Origin: Bog-756 sp035949055
Lineage (GTDB): Bacteria > Actinomycetota > Acidimicrobiia > Acidimicrobiales > RAAP-2
Reading direction: 5' to 3'
Assembly: GCA_035949055.1 (NCBI GenBank)
Contig: DASZIO010000042.1
Coordinates: 1-32,288, forward strand
Length of the DNA: 32,288 nucleotides
Shown here piece by piece: positions 22,365 to 31,971 of the stretch. Under the pieces are notes generated by a model. It was not told where the DNA came from and did no database searches. It saw only the letters and a list, made by a program, of their open reading frames with translations. Made by a program: the position numbers and the translations under genes. The stretch's first letter is position 1, and every line of letters begins with the position of its first letter.

Positions 22365-22390
22365 TAGCACTCTCAACCCTCGACTGCTAA
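22364..22390. promoter_or_regulatory. CIRCE operator (HrcA-binding site)
   Basis: TTAGCACTC, 9 bases, then GACTGCTAA matches the CIRCE consensus TTAGCACTC-N9-GAGTGCTAA with one mismatch in the right arm. It lies 26 bases before groES and overlaps the likely transcription start. This predicts heat-shock control by the HrcA repressor, whose gene is not in the window. Confidence 0.92.
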
Positions 22391-22415
22391 CGCCTGCCAC
22401 AGGAGGCCCGAACCC

Positions 22416-22708
22416 ATGAGTCTGCACCCCCTCGACGACCGGATCGTCGTCCGTCCCAACGAGTCAGAGGAGACCACCGCCTCCGGCCTGGTCATTCCCG
22501 ACACCGCCAAGGAGAAGCCCCAGCAGGGCGAGGTCCTGGCCGTCGGCCCCGGCCGGCGGGCCGAGTCCACCGGAGAGCTCATCCCGCTCGACCTCAAGGT
22601 GGGCGACACCGTCGTCTACTCCAAGTACGGGGGCACCGAGATCGTGTCCGACGGTGAGGACCTCCTCATCCTGTCGAGCCGCGACGTACTGGCCAAGGTG
22701 AAGAAGTA

Positions 22709-22709
<1 letters not shown>
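22416..22709 (+). CDS. groES: Co-chaperonin GroES
   Basis: The 97-residue protein caps the GroEL chamber. It begins LHPLDDRIVVRPNESEETTASGLVIPDTAKEKP with the mobile loop in the second half, and ends with YGGTEIVSDGEDLLILSSRDVLAKV. AGGAGG (22401-22406) is the ribosome-binding site. It is controlled by the CIRCE element just upstream, and its stop overlaps the groEL ATG (TAATG). Confidence 0.97.
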
Positions 22710-24370
<1,661 letters not shown>

Positions 24371-24432
24371 CTCACCGGTTTGCGGGAACGGGGCGGGCGG
24401 CTACCGCGCTTACCCCGAGGACTGGTGCAACG

Positions 24433-24466
24433 AGAACCGGCCGGGCCCATGGGTCCGGCCGGTTCT
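24433..24466 (+). terminator. Hairpin terminator after groEL
   Basis: The arm GAACCGGCCGGGCCC (24434-24448) pairs with GGGTCCGGCCGGTTC (24451-24465): 15 base pairs with one G-U, extended by an A-T pair outside. The central AT would open into a small loop. A TGTCT run follows. It separates groEL from the NUDIX gene. Confidence 0.8.
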
Positions 24467-24525
24467 GTCTGCCTGGGACCTCGTGCGCCGGCCCGCGCCG
24501 CGATCCGGGGTGCCGCCCCCGCCCG

Positions 24526-24531
24526 TACCCT
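24526..24531 (+). promoter_or_regulatory. Candidate -10 box for the NUDIX gene
   Basis: TACCCT ends 10 bases before the ATG at 24542, with no Shine-Dalgarno sequence. A transcript would have almost no leader. No -35 was recognised. Confidence 0.35.
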
Positions 24532-24541
24532 GGGTCTCCCC

Positions 24542-25381
24542 ATGACTTCTCCCGAGACGCCCGCCGTGACTTCTCCAGACACCCCGGCCCCGAGTCCTGA
24601 CTCCGCTGGCGACATCGCCCCCGCGAGGTTGGGCGACGGGGCCCGGCGACCGATCCCGCGGCCGCAGACCTTCCGGCCCGGTTCGCCGGCCCCGTGGGCG
24701 CACCTCGGGCTCGACGAGCGCTACCCGCTCCCGCTCGAGCGGGTGCTGACCGCGGTGAGGGCGAGCCAGCCCCGGGCCGGGGAGGTGAGACACCGTGGAC
24801 CCTGGCGCACCCTGGCCGGGGAGGTGATGGAGGCCAGCCCGGCCGCCGTGCTCGTCGCCTTGTTCGAGGAGGGGGGCGACACCCGGGTGATCCTCACCGT
24901 ACGCTCCGACCGCCTGCGGTCCCATCAGGGTGAGGTGGCCTTTCCCGGCGGTCGGTTCGACGTTGGCGAGAACGCGGTCGCCGCGGCGTTGCGCGAGGCC
25001 TACGAGGAGGTCTCCCTCGATCCCGGCCTGGTCGACGTGGTGGGGGAGCTCACGCCCATGCCGACCCGGTCGTCCGACACGGTGATGACCCCGGTGGTGG
25101 GCTCGCTGACCGGCCGGACGCCGCTGCAGGCGAACCCCGCCGAGGTCGACCGGGTCTTCGACGTCGCCCTCAGCGATCTGGCGGCCGATGGCGCCTTCCA
25201 CGAGGAGTGGTGGTCGGTGCGCGACCGGCCGGGCCCGCCTCCACCGTCGGGGGGCGAGTTCCCGGTGTGGTTCTTCGAGGTGGCCGGCGAGACGGTCTGG
25301 GGCGCCACCGCGCGGACGCTGGTCGAACTGCTCTGCCTCGTTCTCGGAGTCAAGCGACCGGAGTCCGCCCCGGTGCCTTGA
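24542..25381 (+). CDS. NUDIX hydrolase, CoA-pyrophosphatase-like
   Basis: It probably cleaves CoA or acyl-CoA into phosphopantetheine and 3',5'-ADP. The 279-residue protein has the UPF0035/CoAse signature ILTVRSDRLRSHQGEVAFPGG followed by a Nudix box GRFDVGENAVAAALREAYEEVSL, in which Ser replaces the usual Gly near the end. An N-terminal stretch of about 60 residues is Pro/Ser/Thr-rich and contains near-repeats (MTSPETPAVTSPDTPAPSPDS). It starts with ATG 24542. The frame is open upstream through the terminator but is not protein-like there. Confidence 0.88.
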   Translation: MTSPETPAVTSPDTPAPSPDSAGDIAPARLGDGARRPIPRPQTFRPGSPAPWAHLGLDERYPLPLERVLTAVRASQPRAGEVRHRGPWRTLAGEVMEASPAAVLVALFEEGGDTRVILTVRSDRLRSHQGEVAFPGGRFDVGENAVAAALREAYEEVSLDPGLVDVVGELTPMPTRSSDTVMTPVVGSLTGRTPLQANPAEVDRVFDVALSDLAADGAFHEEWWSVRDRPGPPPPSGGEFPVWFFEVAGETVWGATARTLVELLCLVLGVKRPESAPVP

Positions 25382-25441
25382 CCGGCCCCGGCACCTATTT
25401 CGGACCGGGCCGGCGGGGCCCAGCCCAGCGGGTCCAGGCGG

Positions 25442-25447
25442 TATCGT
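25442..25447 (+). promoter_or_regulatory. Weak candidate -10 box for guaB3-guaA-pcrA
   Basis: TATCGT, the same hexamer as the groES -10 box, lies 81 bases before the guaB3 start in the 147-base gap after the NUDIX gene. No -35 partner is visible, so this is weak. Confidence 0.25.
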
Positions 25448-25528
25448 GGGAGCAGTCGGACGCCCATGGTCGGGTGGTCGCCGATCGGAGGTGTGGCAAC
25501 TACTGCGACCAGGGTCCGGAGGGCACAC

Positions 25529-26692
25529 GTGGCTGACATAGAGATTGGCATCTTCAAATCGGGGCGCCGGGCCTACGGGTTCGACGACATCGCCATCGTT
25601 CCCAGTAGGCGGACCCGCGACCCCGAGGATGTCGACATCAGCTGGGAGATCGATGCCTACCGGTTCGACCTGCCGCTGATGGCCGCGGCCATGGACGGTG
25701 TGGTCAGCCCGATCACCGCCATCGAGGTCGGTCGGCTGGGGGGTCTCGGCGTGCTCAACCTCGAGGGCCTGTGGACCCGCTACGACGACCCGACGCCCCT
25801 GTTCGACGAGATCCGCGAGCTCCCCGCCGAGAAGGCCACCGCCCGCATGCAGCAGATGTACGCCGAACCGGTGCAACTGGACCTGGTGACCCGCCGTATC
25901 AAGGAGATGAAGGCGGCCGGCATCACGACGGCCGGGTCGGTCACCCCCCAACGGACCGAGGCCTTCGCCGACGCGCTCCTGGCCGCCGAGCTGGACCTCC
26001 TGGTGATCCAAGGGACGGTCGTCTCGGCCGAGCACGTGTCCAAGACCGTCGAACCCCTCAACCTCAAGCGGTTCATCCGCGAGTTCGAGATCCCGGTGAT
26101 CGTGGGGGGCTGCGCCTCCTACCAGGCGGGACTGCACCTCATGCGCACCGGCGCCGTGGGCGTGCTGGTCGGGGTGGGCCCCGGCAACGCCTGCACCACG
26201 AGGGGCGTCCTCGGGATCGGAGTTCCCCAGGCCACGGCCATCGCCGACGTGGCCGGTGCCCGCATGCGCCACCTCGACGAGACCGGGGTCTATTGCCAGG
26301 TGATCGCCGACGGGGGCATGTCCAAGGGTGGGGACATCGCCAAGGCCATGGCCTGCGGGGCGGATGCCGTGATGCTCGGGTCGCCGCTGTCTTCGGCGGT
26401 GGAGGCGCCGGCCCGAGGGTTCCACTGGGGCATGGCCACCTTCCATCCCACGCTCCCCCGGGGCGCCCGGGTCCAGACGACGACCCGGGGCACCCTCAAA
26501 GAGATCCTCCTCGGTCCCGCCCATGAGAACGACGGGCGCATGAACCTGTTCGGTGCGCTCCGGACGGCCATGGCCACCTGCGGCTACCAGACGGTCAAGG
26601 AGTTCCAGAAGGCCGAGGTGATGGTGGCGCCGGCCCTCCAGACCGAGGGCAAGGACCTGCAACGCTCGCAGGGTGTCGGCATGGGCCGTTGA
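25529..26692 (+). CDS. guaB3: GuaB3-family IMP dehydrogenase/GMP reductase homologue
   Basis: This is a TIM-barrel protein of the IMPDH/GMPR superfamily. From GTG 25529 (GGAGG at 25517-25521) it has 387 residues. It lacks the CBS pair and goes straight from FDLPLMAAAMDGVVSP to the barrel. The catalytic Cys is C222 in VGVGPGNACTTRG, followed by IADGGMSKGGDIAKAMACGADAVMLGSP. GuaB3 proteins were long called IMPDH-related with unknown role; a cyanobacterial member has been reported as a GMP reductase. guaA starts over its stop, so it acts in guanine nucleotide balance. No classical guaB lies in the window. Confidence 0.88.
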   Translation: MADIEIGIFKSGRRAYGFDDIAIVPSRRTRDPEDVDISWEIDAYRFDLPLMAAAMDGVVSPITAIEVGRLGGLGVLNLEGLWTRYDDPTPLFDEIRELPAEKATARMQQMYAEPVQLDLVTRRIKEMKAAGITTAGSVTPQRTEAFADALLAAELDLLVIQGTVVSAEHVSKTVEPLNLKRFIREFEIPVIVGGCASYQAGLHLMRTGAVGVLVGVGPGNACTTRGVLGIGVPQATAIADVAGARMRHLDETGVYCQVIADGGMSKGGDIAKAMACGADAVMLGSPLSSAVEAPARGFHWGMATFHPTLPRGARVQTTTRGTLKEILLGPAHENDGRMNLFGALRTAMATCGYQTVKEFQKAEVMVAPALQTEGKDLQRSQGVGMGR

Positions 26693-28299
26693 CCACGGGC
26701 GATCCCGATGCTGCCGGTGCCGGCACCGGCCCGATCCTGGTCGTCGACTTCGGCGCCCAGTACGCCCAACTGATCGCCCGCCGGGTCCGCGAGGCCCATG
26801 TCTACTCGGAGATCGTGTCGGCCCGCGCCACGGCGGCGGAGCTGATGGCCCACCGTCCGGCCGGGATCATCCTGTCGGGTGGCCCGAAATCGGTGAACGA
26901 GTCACCCGCCCCGACGATCGACCCGGCCCTCTACGACAGCGGCGTGCCGATCCTCGGGATCTGTTATGGGGCCCAGCTCCTCACGCGGCAACTGGGCGGC
27001 GAGGTGGCCCGGACCGGCCGCGGCGAGTACGGTCGGACGCCACTCACGACCACCGGGTCCTCACCGTTGTTCCTCGACTGGCCCGGGACGGTCGAGGTGT
27101 GGATGAGCCACGGAGACGCCATCGTCTCCGTCCCCGACGGGTTTGTGGCGACCGCCTCGAGCCCCGATGCACCGGTCGCCGCACTGCACGATCCCGACCG
27201 CGCCATCTACGGCGTGCAGTTCCATCCCGAGGTCGCCCACACCGAGCGCGGCGGGGAGCTCTTCGAGCGCTTCCTCTTCGACATCTGCCACTGCTTGCCG
27301 CTGTGGACCCACACCTCGATCATCGAGTCGCAGGTCGACGCGGTGCGGTCCGAGGTCGGGCCGGCACCGGTACTGTGCGCCCTGTCCGGCGGCGTTGACT
27401 CCGCGGTGGCTGCCGCCCTCGTGCACAAGGCGGTCGGGGACCAGCTCACCTGCGTCTACGTCGACACCGGTCTCATGCGAGCCAATGAGAGCGAGCAGGT
27501 CGAGGAGACGTTCCGACGCCAGTTCCACGTGGATCTGGTCCATGTGAAGGCGGCCGACCGGTTCTTCGAGGCGCTGGCGGGTGTCACCGAGCCCGAGCTC
27601 AAGCGGAAGATCATCGGCGAGCTGTTCATCCGGATCTTCGAGGAGGTCGCCCGCGATCTGGTGGGCGACCCCGCCGCCTCCGGCGGGCCGTCTCCCGGCT
27701 CCGGCCGCGGCCCGGCCGGGTACCTGGTGCAGGGCACCCTCTACCCCGACGTGATCGAGTCGGGATCGGATGCCGCCGCCATCATCAAGTCGCATCACAA
27801 TGTGGGCGGCCTGCCCGACGATCTGTCCTTCGACCTGGTGGAGCCGCTGCGCCTGCTGTTCAAGGACGAGGTCAGGGCGGTGGGCGAGGAGCTCGGGCTG
27901 CCTCACGAGATCGTGTGGCGCCAGCCGTTCCCCGGACCGGGCCTGGCGGTGCGCATCGTGGGCGAGGTGACGCCCGAGCGGGCTGACATCCTGCGGGCGG
28001 CCGACGCCATCGTCGTCGAGGAGATCCGCCGGGCCGGCCTCTACCGCCAGCTGTGGCAGAGCTTCGCCGTCCTCCCGGCGGTCCGCACCGTGGGGGTGAT
28101 GGGCGACGGGAGGACCTACGCCTACCCCATCGTCATCCGCGCCGTCACCAGCGAAGACGCCATGACCGCCGATTGGGCGCGACTGCCCTACGACGTGCTC
28201 GAACGCCTCTCCTCCCGGATCATCAGCGAGGTGGAGGGTGTCAACCGGGTGGCTCTGGACATCACCTCCAAGCCGCCCGGCACCATCGAGTGGGAATGA
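26689..28299 (+). CDS. guaA: GMP synthase (glutamine-hydrolysing)
   Basis: It aminates XMP to GMP. The 536-residue protein has an N-terminal glutaminase (LVVDFGAQYAQLIARRVRE, catalytic C92 in GICYGAQ, H179 and E181 in FHPEV). The ATP-pyrophosphatase domain has SGGVDS (233-238), and the C-terminal dimerisation domain ends DITSKPPGTIEWE. The start is TTG 26689, overlapping the guaB3 stop; no other start fits. Residues about 327-343 form a Gly/Pro/Ser insertion between RDL and YLVQGTLYPDVIES. The stop overlaps the pcrA ATG (ATGA). Confidence 0.96.
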   Translation: MTTGDPDAAGAGTGPILVVDFGAQYAQLIARRVREAHVYSEIVSARATAAELMAHRPAGIILSGGPKSVNESPAPTIDPALYDSGVPILGICYGAQLLTRQLGGEVARTGRGEYGRTPLTTTGSSPLFLDWPGTVEVWMSHGDAIVSVPDGFVATASSPDAPVAALHDPDRAIYGVQFHPEVAHTERGGELFERFLFDICHCLPLWTHTSIIESQVDAVRSEVGPAPVLCALSGGVDSAVAAALVHKAVGDQLTCVYVDTGLMRANESEQVEETFRRQFHVDLVHVKAADRFFEALAGVTEPELKRKIIGELFIRIFEEVARDLVGDPAASGGPSPGSGRGPAGYLVQGTLYPDVIESGSDAAAIIKSHHNVGGLPDDLSFDLVEPLRLLFKDEVRAVGEELGLPHEIVWRQPFPGPGLAVRIVGEVTPERADILRAADAIVVEEIRRAGLYRQLWQSFAVLPAVRTVGVMGDGRTYAYPIVIRAVTSEDAMTADWARLPYDVLERLSSRIISEVEGVNRVALDITSKPPGTIEWE

Positions 28300-30770
28300 C
28301 CGCGCCGAGCGGGAGCGCCGACCGGCTCCCCGAGGACGTCGGTGACCCGCCGGACCGTGCGGGGCACGAGTCGCCGGGCCCGCCGCCTGCCGATCTCGAG
28401 ACGCTGGTCTCCGGGCTGACCGATCCCCAGCGCGAGGCGGTGGTGCACCGGGGAGGCCCGCTGCTGGTCGTGGCCGGTGCGGGCTCGGGCAAGACCCGGG
28501 TGCTCACCCGGCGCATCGCCCATCTCATTGCTTCCCGGGACGCGGCACCCTGGCAGATCCTCGCCATCACCTTCACCAACAAGGCGGCCGACGAGATGCG
28601 CCGGCGCGTGGTGGAGCTGGTCGGCCGCCGGGCGGGCCGGATGTGGGTGTCGACCTTCCATTCGGCCTGCGTGCGGATACTCCGAGCCCATGGGGACCGC
28701 CTGGGCTACAAAGGATCCTTCACCATCTACGACGACGCCGACTCCCGCCGTCTGACCGAGATCGTCTGCCGTGACCTCGACATCGACACCAAGAAGATGT
28801 CGCCCCGCTCGATCCTCGGCCAGATCAGTCAGGCCAAGTCCGCCGGGCAGGGGCCGGCCGAGTACCGCACGGCGTCCCTCACCATCTTCGATCGCCGGGT
28901 GGCCGACGTCTTCGACGAGTACCAGCAGCGGCTGGTGGCGGCCAACGCCATGGACTTCGACGATCTGCTCCTCAACACGGTGCGCCTGTTCCGCGACCAC
29001 CCGGACGTCCTCGACCACTACCGGGCCCGCTTCACCCACGTCCTCATCGACGAATACCAGGACACCAACGCCGTGCAGAACACGATGGCCGTGCAGCTGG
29101 CCGGCGGACACCGCAACATCGTGGTCGTGGGTGACAGCGACCAATCGGTCTATCGGTTCCGCGGTGCGGACATCTCCAACATCCTCGACTTCGAGCAGGC
29201 CTTCCCCGATGCCACCACGATCACCCTCGACCAGAACTTTCGGTCCACCCAGACCATCCTGGATGCTGCCAATGCGGTCATCGCCAACAACGTCTCGCGA
29301 AAGCCGAAGTCGCTGTGGACCGACGCCGGCGAGGGTGAGCCGATCATCCGCTACCGGGCGGAGAACGAGTACGACGAGGCGGAGTGGCTGGCCCACGAGG
29401 TGACCCGCCTCCATGACCACGGACTCCGCTGGGGAGATGTGGCCGTGTTCTACCGGACGAACACCCAGAGCCGCGCCTTGGAGGAGGCGCTGGTCCGGGC
29501 CGAGGTCCCCTACAAGGTCGTAGGCGGGACCCGGTTCTACGACCGGCGGGAGGTCAAGGATGTTCTCGCCTACCTGCGGGTGCTGGTCAACCCCGACGAC
29601 GAGGTCAGCTGGCGGCGCATCGTGAACGTGCCCAAGCGGGGCGTCGGCGAGACCTCCGTGGCCAAGCTGGCCGGATGGGCGGGCCGACACGGATCCTCGT
29701 TCGGCGAGGCGGTGGCGCAGGCCGACGACGCCGGGCTGTCGGGGAAGGCTGCCACCGGCCTGGTCGAGTTGTCCTCCCTCCTCACCGAGCTGCGCCCGAG
29801 GATGGCCCAGCCCGAGCTGGTGGACGCGGCCGGCGAGGCGCTGGCCCCTGACCCGACCGCCGAGCTGTGGGCCAGCACCGGTCCGGCCGCCCGGGCCGGT
29901 CGGGTCCCGCCGGGCCTCCCGGTGGACCCGTCGGACGGTGCCCGCGCCGCCGTCCTCGGGCCCGGCGAGCTGGTGAGCGCGGTGGTGGAGCGGACCGGAT
30001 ACCGGTCCGAGCTCCTCTCCGAGGGCACGATCGAAGCGCTCGGTCGGGTCGAGAACGTCGACGAGTTGGTCGGGGTGGCATCCGAATACCGCACACTGGC
30101 CGAGTTCCTCGAGGCCGCCTCGCTGGTCGCCGACTCGGACGAGCTCGAAGGCGACGGGACCCGGGTCTCGCTGATGACCATGCACATAGCCAAGGGGCTC
30201 GAATTTCCGGCCGTGTTCATGGTCGGCATGGAGGACGGGATCTTCCCCCACCTCCGCTCCCTCGGCGACCCGGTGGAGCTCGAAGAGGAGCGACGGCTCT
30301 GCTACGTGGGCATCACCCGCGCCGAGCGCAGGCTGTACGTGTCGCACGCCTGGAGCCGCATGCTGTGGGGAAGCACCAGCAGCAACATCCCGAGCCGGTT
30401 CCTCAACGAGATCCCCGGCGAGCTCGTCCGGGACGCGGTCGGGAGCACCGGGCGCGACGGTAGTCCGATGGCGGGTGACGGGGTCAGCGACGATAGGGGC
30501 GGGACCCCGGGTCGCACCGTCTTCGGTCGCGGTGTGGCGGGACCCGACGGAGAGTACGACGCCCGCGGTCGCCGCAGCCGGTATCCTGCCTCGACCGGGG
30601 CCGAGCGGCTGGGCCTGGTCGCCGGCGATGTGGTGGTGCACGGCAAGTGGGGCGAGGGACGGGTGCTCGAGGCCAAGGGCACCGGCGAGGAGGCGGAGGC
30701 CGTCGTGCAGTTCGAGTCGGTCGGTCGGAAGCAGCTGCTGTTGCGGATGGCACCGCTCAAACGGGCCTGA
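28296..30770 (+). CDS. pcrA: ATP-dependent DNA helicase, PcrA/UvrD family
   Basis: This SF1A 3'-5' helicase acts in repair and in removal of RecA and stalled complexes. The 824-residue protein has motif I AGAGSGKTRVLTRRIAHL (about 60), AITFTNKAADEMRRR, STFHSACVRILR, motif II LIDEYQDTN, VVGDSDQSVYRFRGAD, LDQNFRST, motif V MTMHIAKGLEFPAVF and YVGITRAERRLYVSHAW. A C-terminal Tudor-like domain GDVVVHGKWGEGRVLEAKG, typical of PcrA for binding RNA polymerase, is present. About residues 512-555 form a low-complexity insertion. The ATG overlaps the guaA stop. The frame is open upstream only as a shadow of guaA. Confidence 0.95.
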   Translation: MTAPSGSADRLPEDVGDPPDRAGHESPGPPPADLETLVSGLTDPQREAVVHRGGPLLVVAGAGSGKTRVLTRRIAHLIASRDAAPWQILAITFTNKAADEMRRRVVELVGRRAGRMWVSTFHSACVRILRAHGDRLGYKGSFTIYDDADSRRLTEIVCRDLDIDTKKMSPRSILGQISQAKSAGQGPAEYRTASLTIFDRRVADVFDEYQQRLVAANAMDFDDLLLNTVRLFRDHPDVLDHYRARFTHVLIDEYQDTNAVQNTMAVQLAGGHRNIVVVGDSDQSVYRFRGADISNILDFEQAFPDATTITLDQNFRSTQTILDAANAVIANNVSRKPKSLWTDAGEGEPIIRYRAENEYDEAEWLAHEVTRLHDHGLRWGDVAVFYRTNTQSRALEEALVRAEVPYKVVGGTRFYDRREVKDVLAYLRVLVNPDDEVSWRRIVNVPKRGVGETSVAKLAGWAGRHGSSFGEAVAQADDAGLSGKAATGLVELSSLLTELRPRMAQPELVDAAGEALAPDPTAELWASTGPAARAGRVPPGLPVDPSDGARAAVLGPGELVSAVVERTGYRSELLSEGTIEALGRVENVDELVGVASEYRTLAEFLEAASLVADSDELEGDGTRVSLMTMHIAKGLEFPAVFMVGMEDGIFPHLRSLGDPVELEEERRLCYVGITRAERRLYVSHAWSRMLWGSTSSNIPSRFLNEIPGELVRDAVGSTGRDGSPMAGDGVSDDRGGTPGRTVFGRGVAGPDGEYDARGRRSRYPASTGAERLGLVAGDVVVHGKWGEGRVLEAKGTGEEAEAVVQFESVGRKQLLLRMAPLKRA

Positions 30771-30788
30771 GGCGGCAGCGGGCCCCCG

Positions 30789-30819
30789 GAGGCCATCGCT
30801 GGCGCATCGGCGTGGCCTC
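30789..30819 (+). terminator. Possible hairpin after pcrA
   Basis: GAGGCCA pairs with TGGCCTC, with an inner CGCT/GGCG pairing across one bulged T and an 8-base loop. No U-run follows, so intrinsic termination is uncertain. It lies in the 103-base gap before the hydrolase gene. Confidence 0.35.
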
Positions 30820-30873
30820 GTGACCACCCCTTCGAGATGAGCTGTCAACTGACCGTCTAGCCGGAGGTGAGCT

Positions 30874-31719
30874 GTGGAATCGATTTCCAAAATGGAGAAG
30901 GACCAGATCGAGTCGGTCAACGACTCGGAACGGACCCCGACCGTGTTCGTCCACGGTCTTTGGCTCCTGCCGAGCAGCTGGGATCGCTGGCGCACCGTGT
31001 TCGAGGACGCCGGCTATGCCACATTGGCGCCCGGCTGGCCAGACGATCCCAATACGGTAGAGGAGGCGAGGCGGCACCCGGAGGTGATGGCGCACAAGTC
31101 GGTCGGTCAGATCGCCGATCATTTCGACTACGTCATCGGCAAGCTCAAGTCGAAGCCGGCGATCGTTGGACACTCATTCGGTGGGCTGCTCACCCAGATC
31201 CTCGCCGGTCGCGGGCTGTCCGCTGTATCGGTGGCCATTGACCCCGCGCCCTTTCGCGGTGTGCTCCCGCTGCCGATCTCGGCCCTCAAATCTGCTTCTC
31301 CGGTCCTCGGCAATCCGGCCAACCACAGCCGGGCGGTGCCTCTCACCTACGAGCAATTCCGGTATGCCTTCGCCAACGCGGTGACCGAGGACGAGGCCCA
31401 GGAGCTGTTTGCCATGTACGCAGTGCCTGGGTCAGGCGTCCCCCTCTTCCAAGCTGCCACTGCGAATCTCAACCCTTGGACGGAGGTCAAGGTGAAGACC
31501 AAGGCCCCTGATCGCGGACCACTGCTCATCATCGATGGCGAACTGGACCACACCGTGCCCTGGGCCATCGCCAATGCATCCTACAAACGGCAGAAGCGGA
31601 ACCCGGGGGTGACGGAGATCGTCAAGGTCCCCGACCGGGGTCACTCGCTCACCATTGATCACGGATGGAGAGGGGTTGCCGACCTGGCCCTCGCGTTCGT
31701 AAAGCGATTCACCGGGTGA
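30874..31719 (+). CDS. Alpha/beta-hydrolase fold protein
   Basis: The 281-residue protein has VFVHGLWLLPSSW (oxyanion-hole HG), the nucleophile elbow GHSFGG with S101, an acid in IIDGELDHTVP (D225 likely) and the catalytic H257 in PDRGHSL. The substrate is unknown; esterases, lipases and haloalkane-dehalogenase relatives share the fold. GTG 30874 has GGAGG (30863-30867) 6 bases upstream; an in-frame ATG at 30892 is an alternative. Its wording is less GC-rich than its neighbours (codons such as AAA, AAT, ACA, TCT), which may point to a separate origin. It stands alone, with gaps on both sides. Confidence 0.85.
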   Translation: MESISKMEKDQIESVNDSERTPTVFVHGLWLLPSSWDRWRTVFEDAGYATLAPGWPDDPNTVEEARRHPEVMAHKSVGQIADHFDYVIGKLKSKPAIVGHSFGGLLTQILAGRGLSAVSVAIDPAPFRGVLPLPISALKSASPVLGNPANHSRAVPLTYEQFRYAFANAVTEDEAQELFAMYAVPGSGVPLFQAATANLNPWTEVKVKTKAPDRGPLLIIDGELDHTVPWAIANASYKRQKRNPGVTEIVKVPDRGHSLTIDHGWRGVADLALAFVKRFTG

Positions 31720-31971
31720 CGTGAGCATCCACGCCGGGCGTACGCCGCGGGGCGCAGAGTCGAGCGCGAGGACGGCGCGCGCCGCCAGGGCCGATTCGCC
31801 CGGCACGATCGACCGTCGCCCAGTTCGAACGCCCCACTGAAATCGGACACCATCCGGGGCGGCCTCACGATCGGACGACAGATCGCTGCGTCCAGCGTCC
31901 CGTGCACTTCGCTAGTGTGCTCATGTCGCGGCCGCCGTGTGGCCGGCGGTCGGGTGTGAAGAGGACGACCC
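31720..31971. other. Intergenic region before ppk2
   Basis: No gene was seen in these 252 bases. They hold two perfect palindromes, GGCGTACGCC (31737-31746) and CGGCGCGCGCCG near 31773-31784. A TAGTGT box at 31913-31918 may be the ppk2 -10. An IS-end-like string, actgaaatcggacacc near 31836-31851, has no partner. Confidence 0.5.

Noticed and set aside
24410..26662. 750-codon open frame on the minus strand opposite the NUDIX and guaB3 genes
   Set aside because: It is the low-stop antisense frame of high-GC coding DNA; the sense genes have full catalytic motifs.
28188..30995. 935-codon open frame on the minus strand opposite pcrA
   Set aside because: Same shadow effect; composition is His/Gly/Arg-biased with no recognisable domain.
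31836..31851. IS-end-like string (actgaaatcggacacc) before ppk2
   Set aside because: It resembles terminal sequences of some insertion elements by memory only. No partner repeat, target duplication or transposase remnant is nearby.
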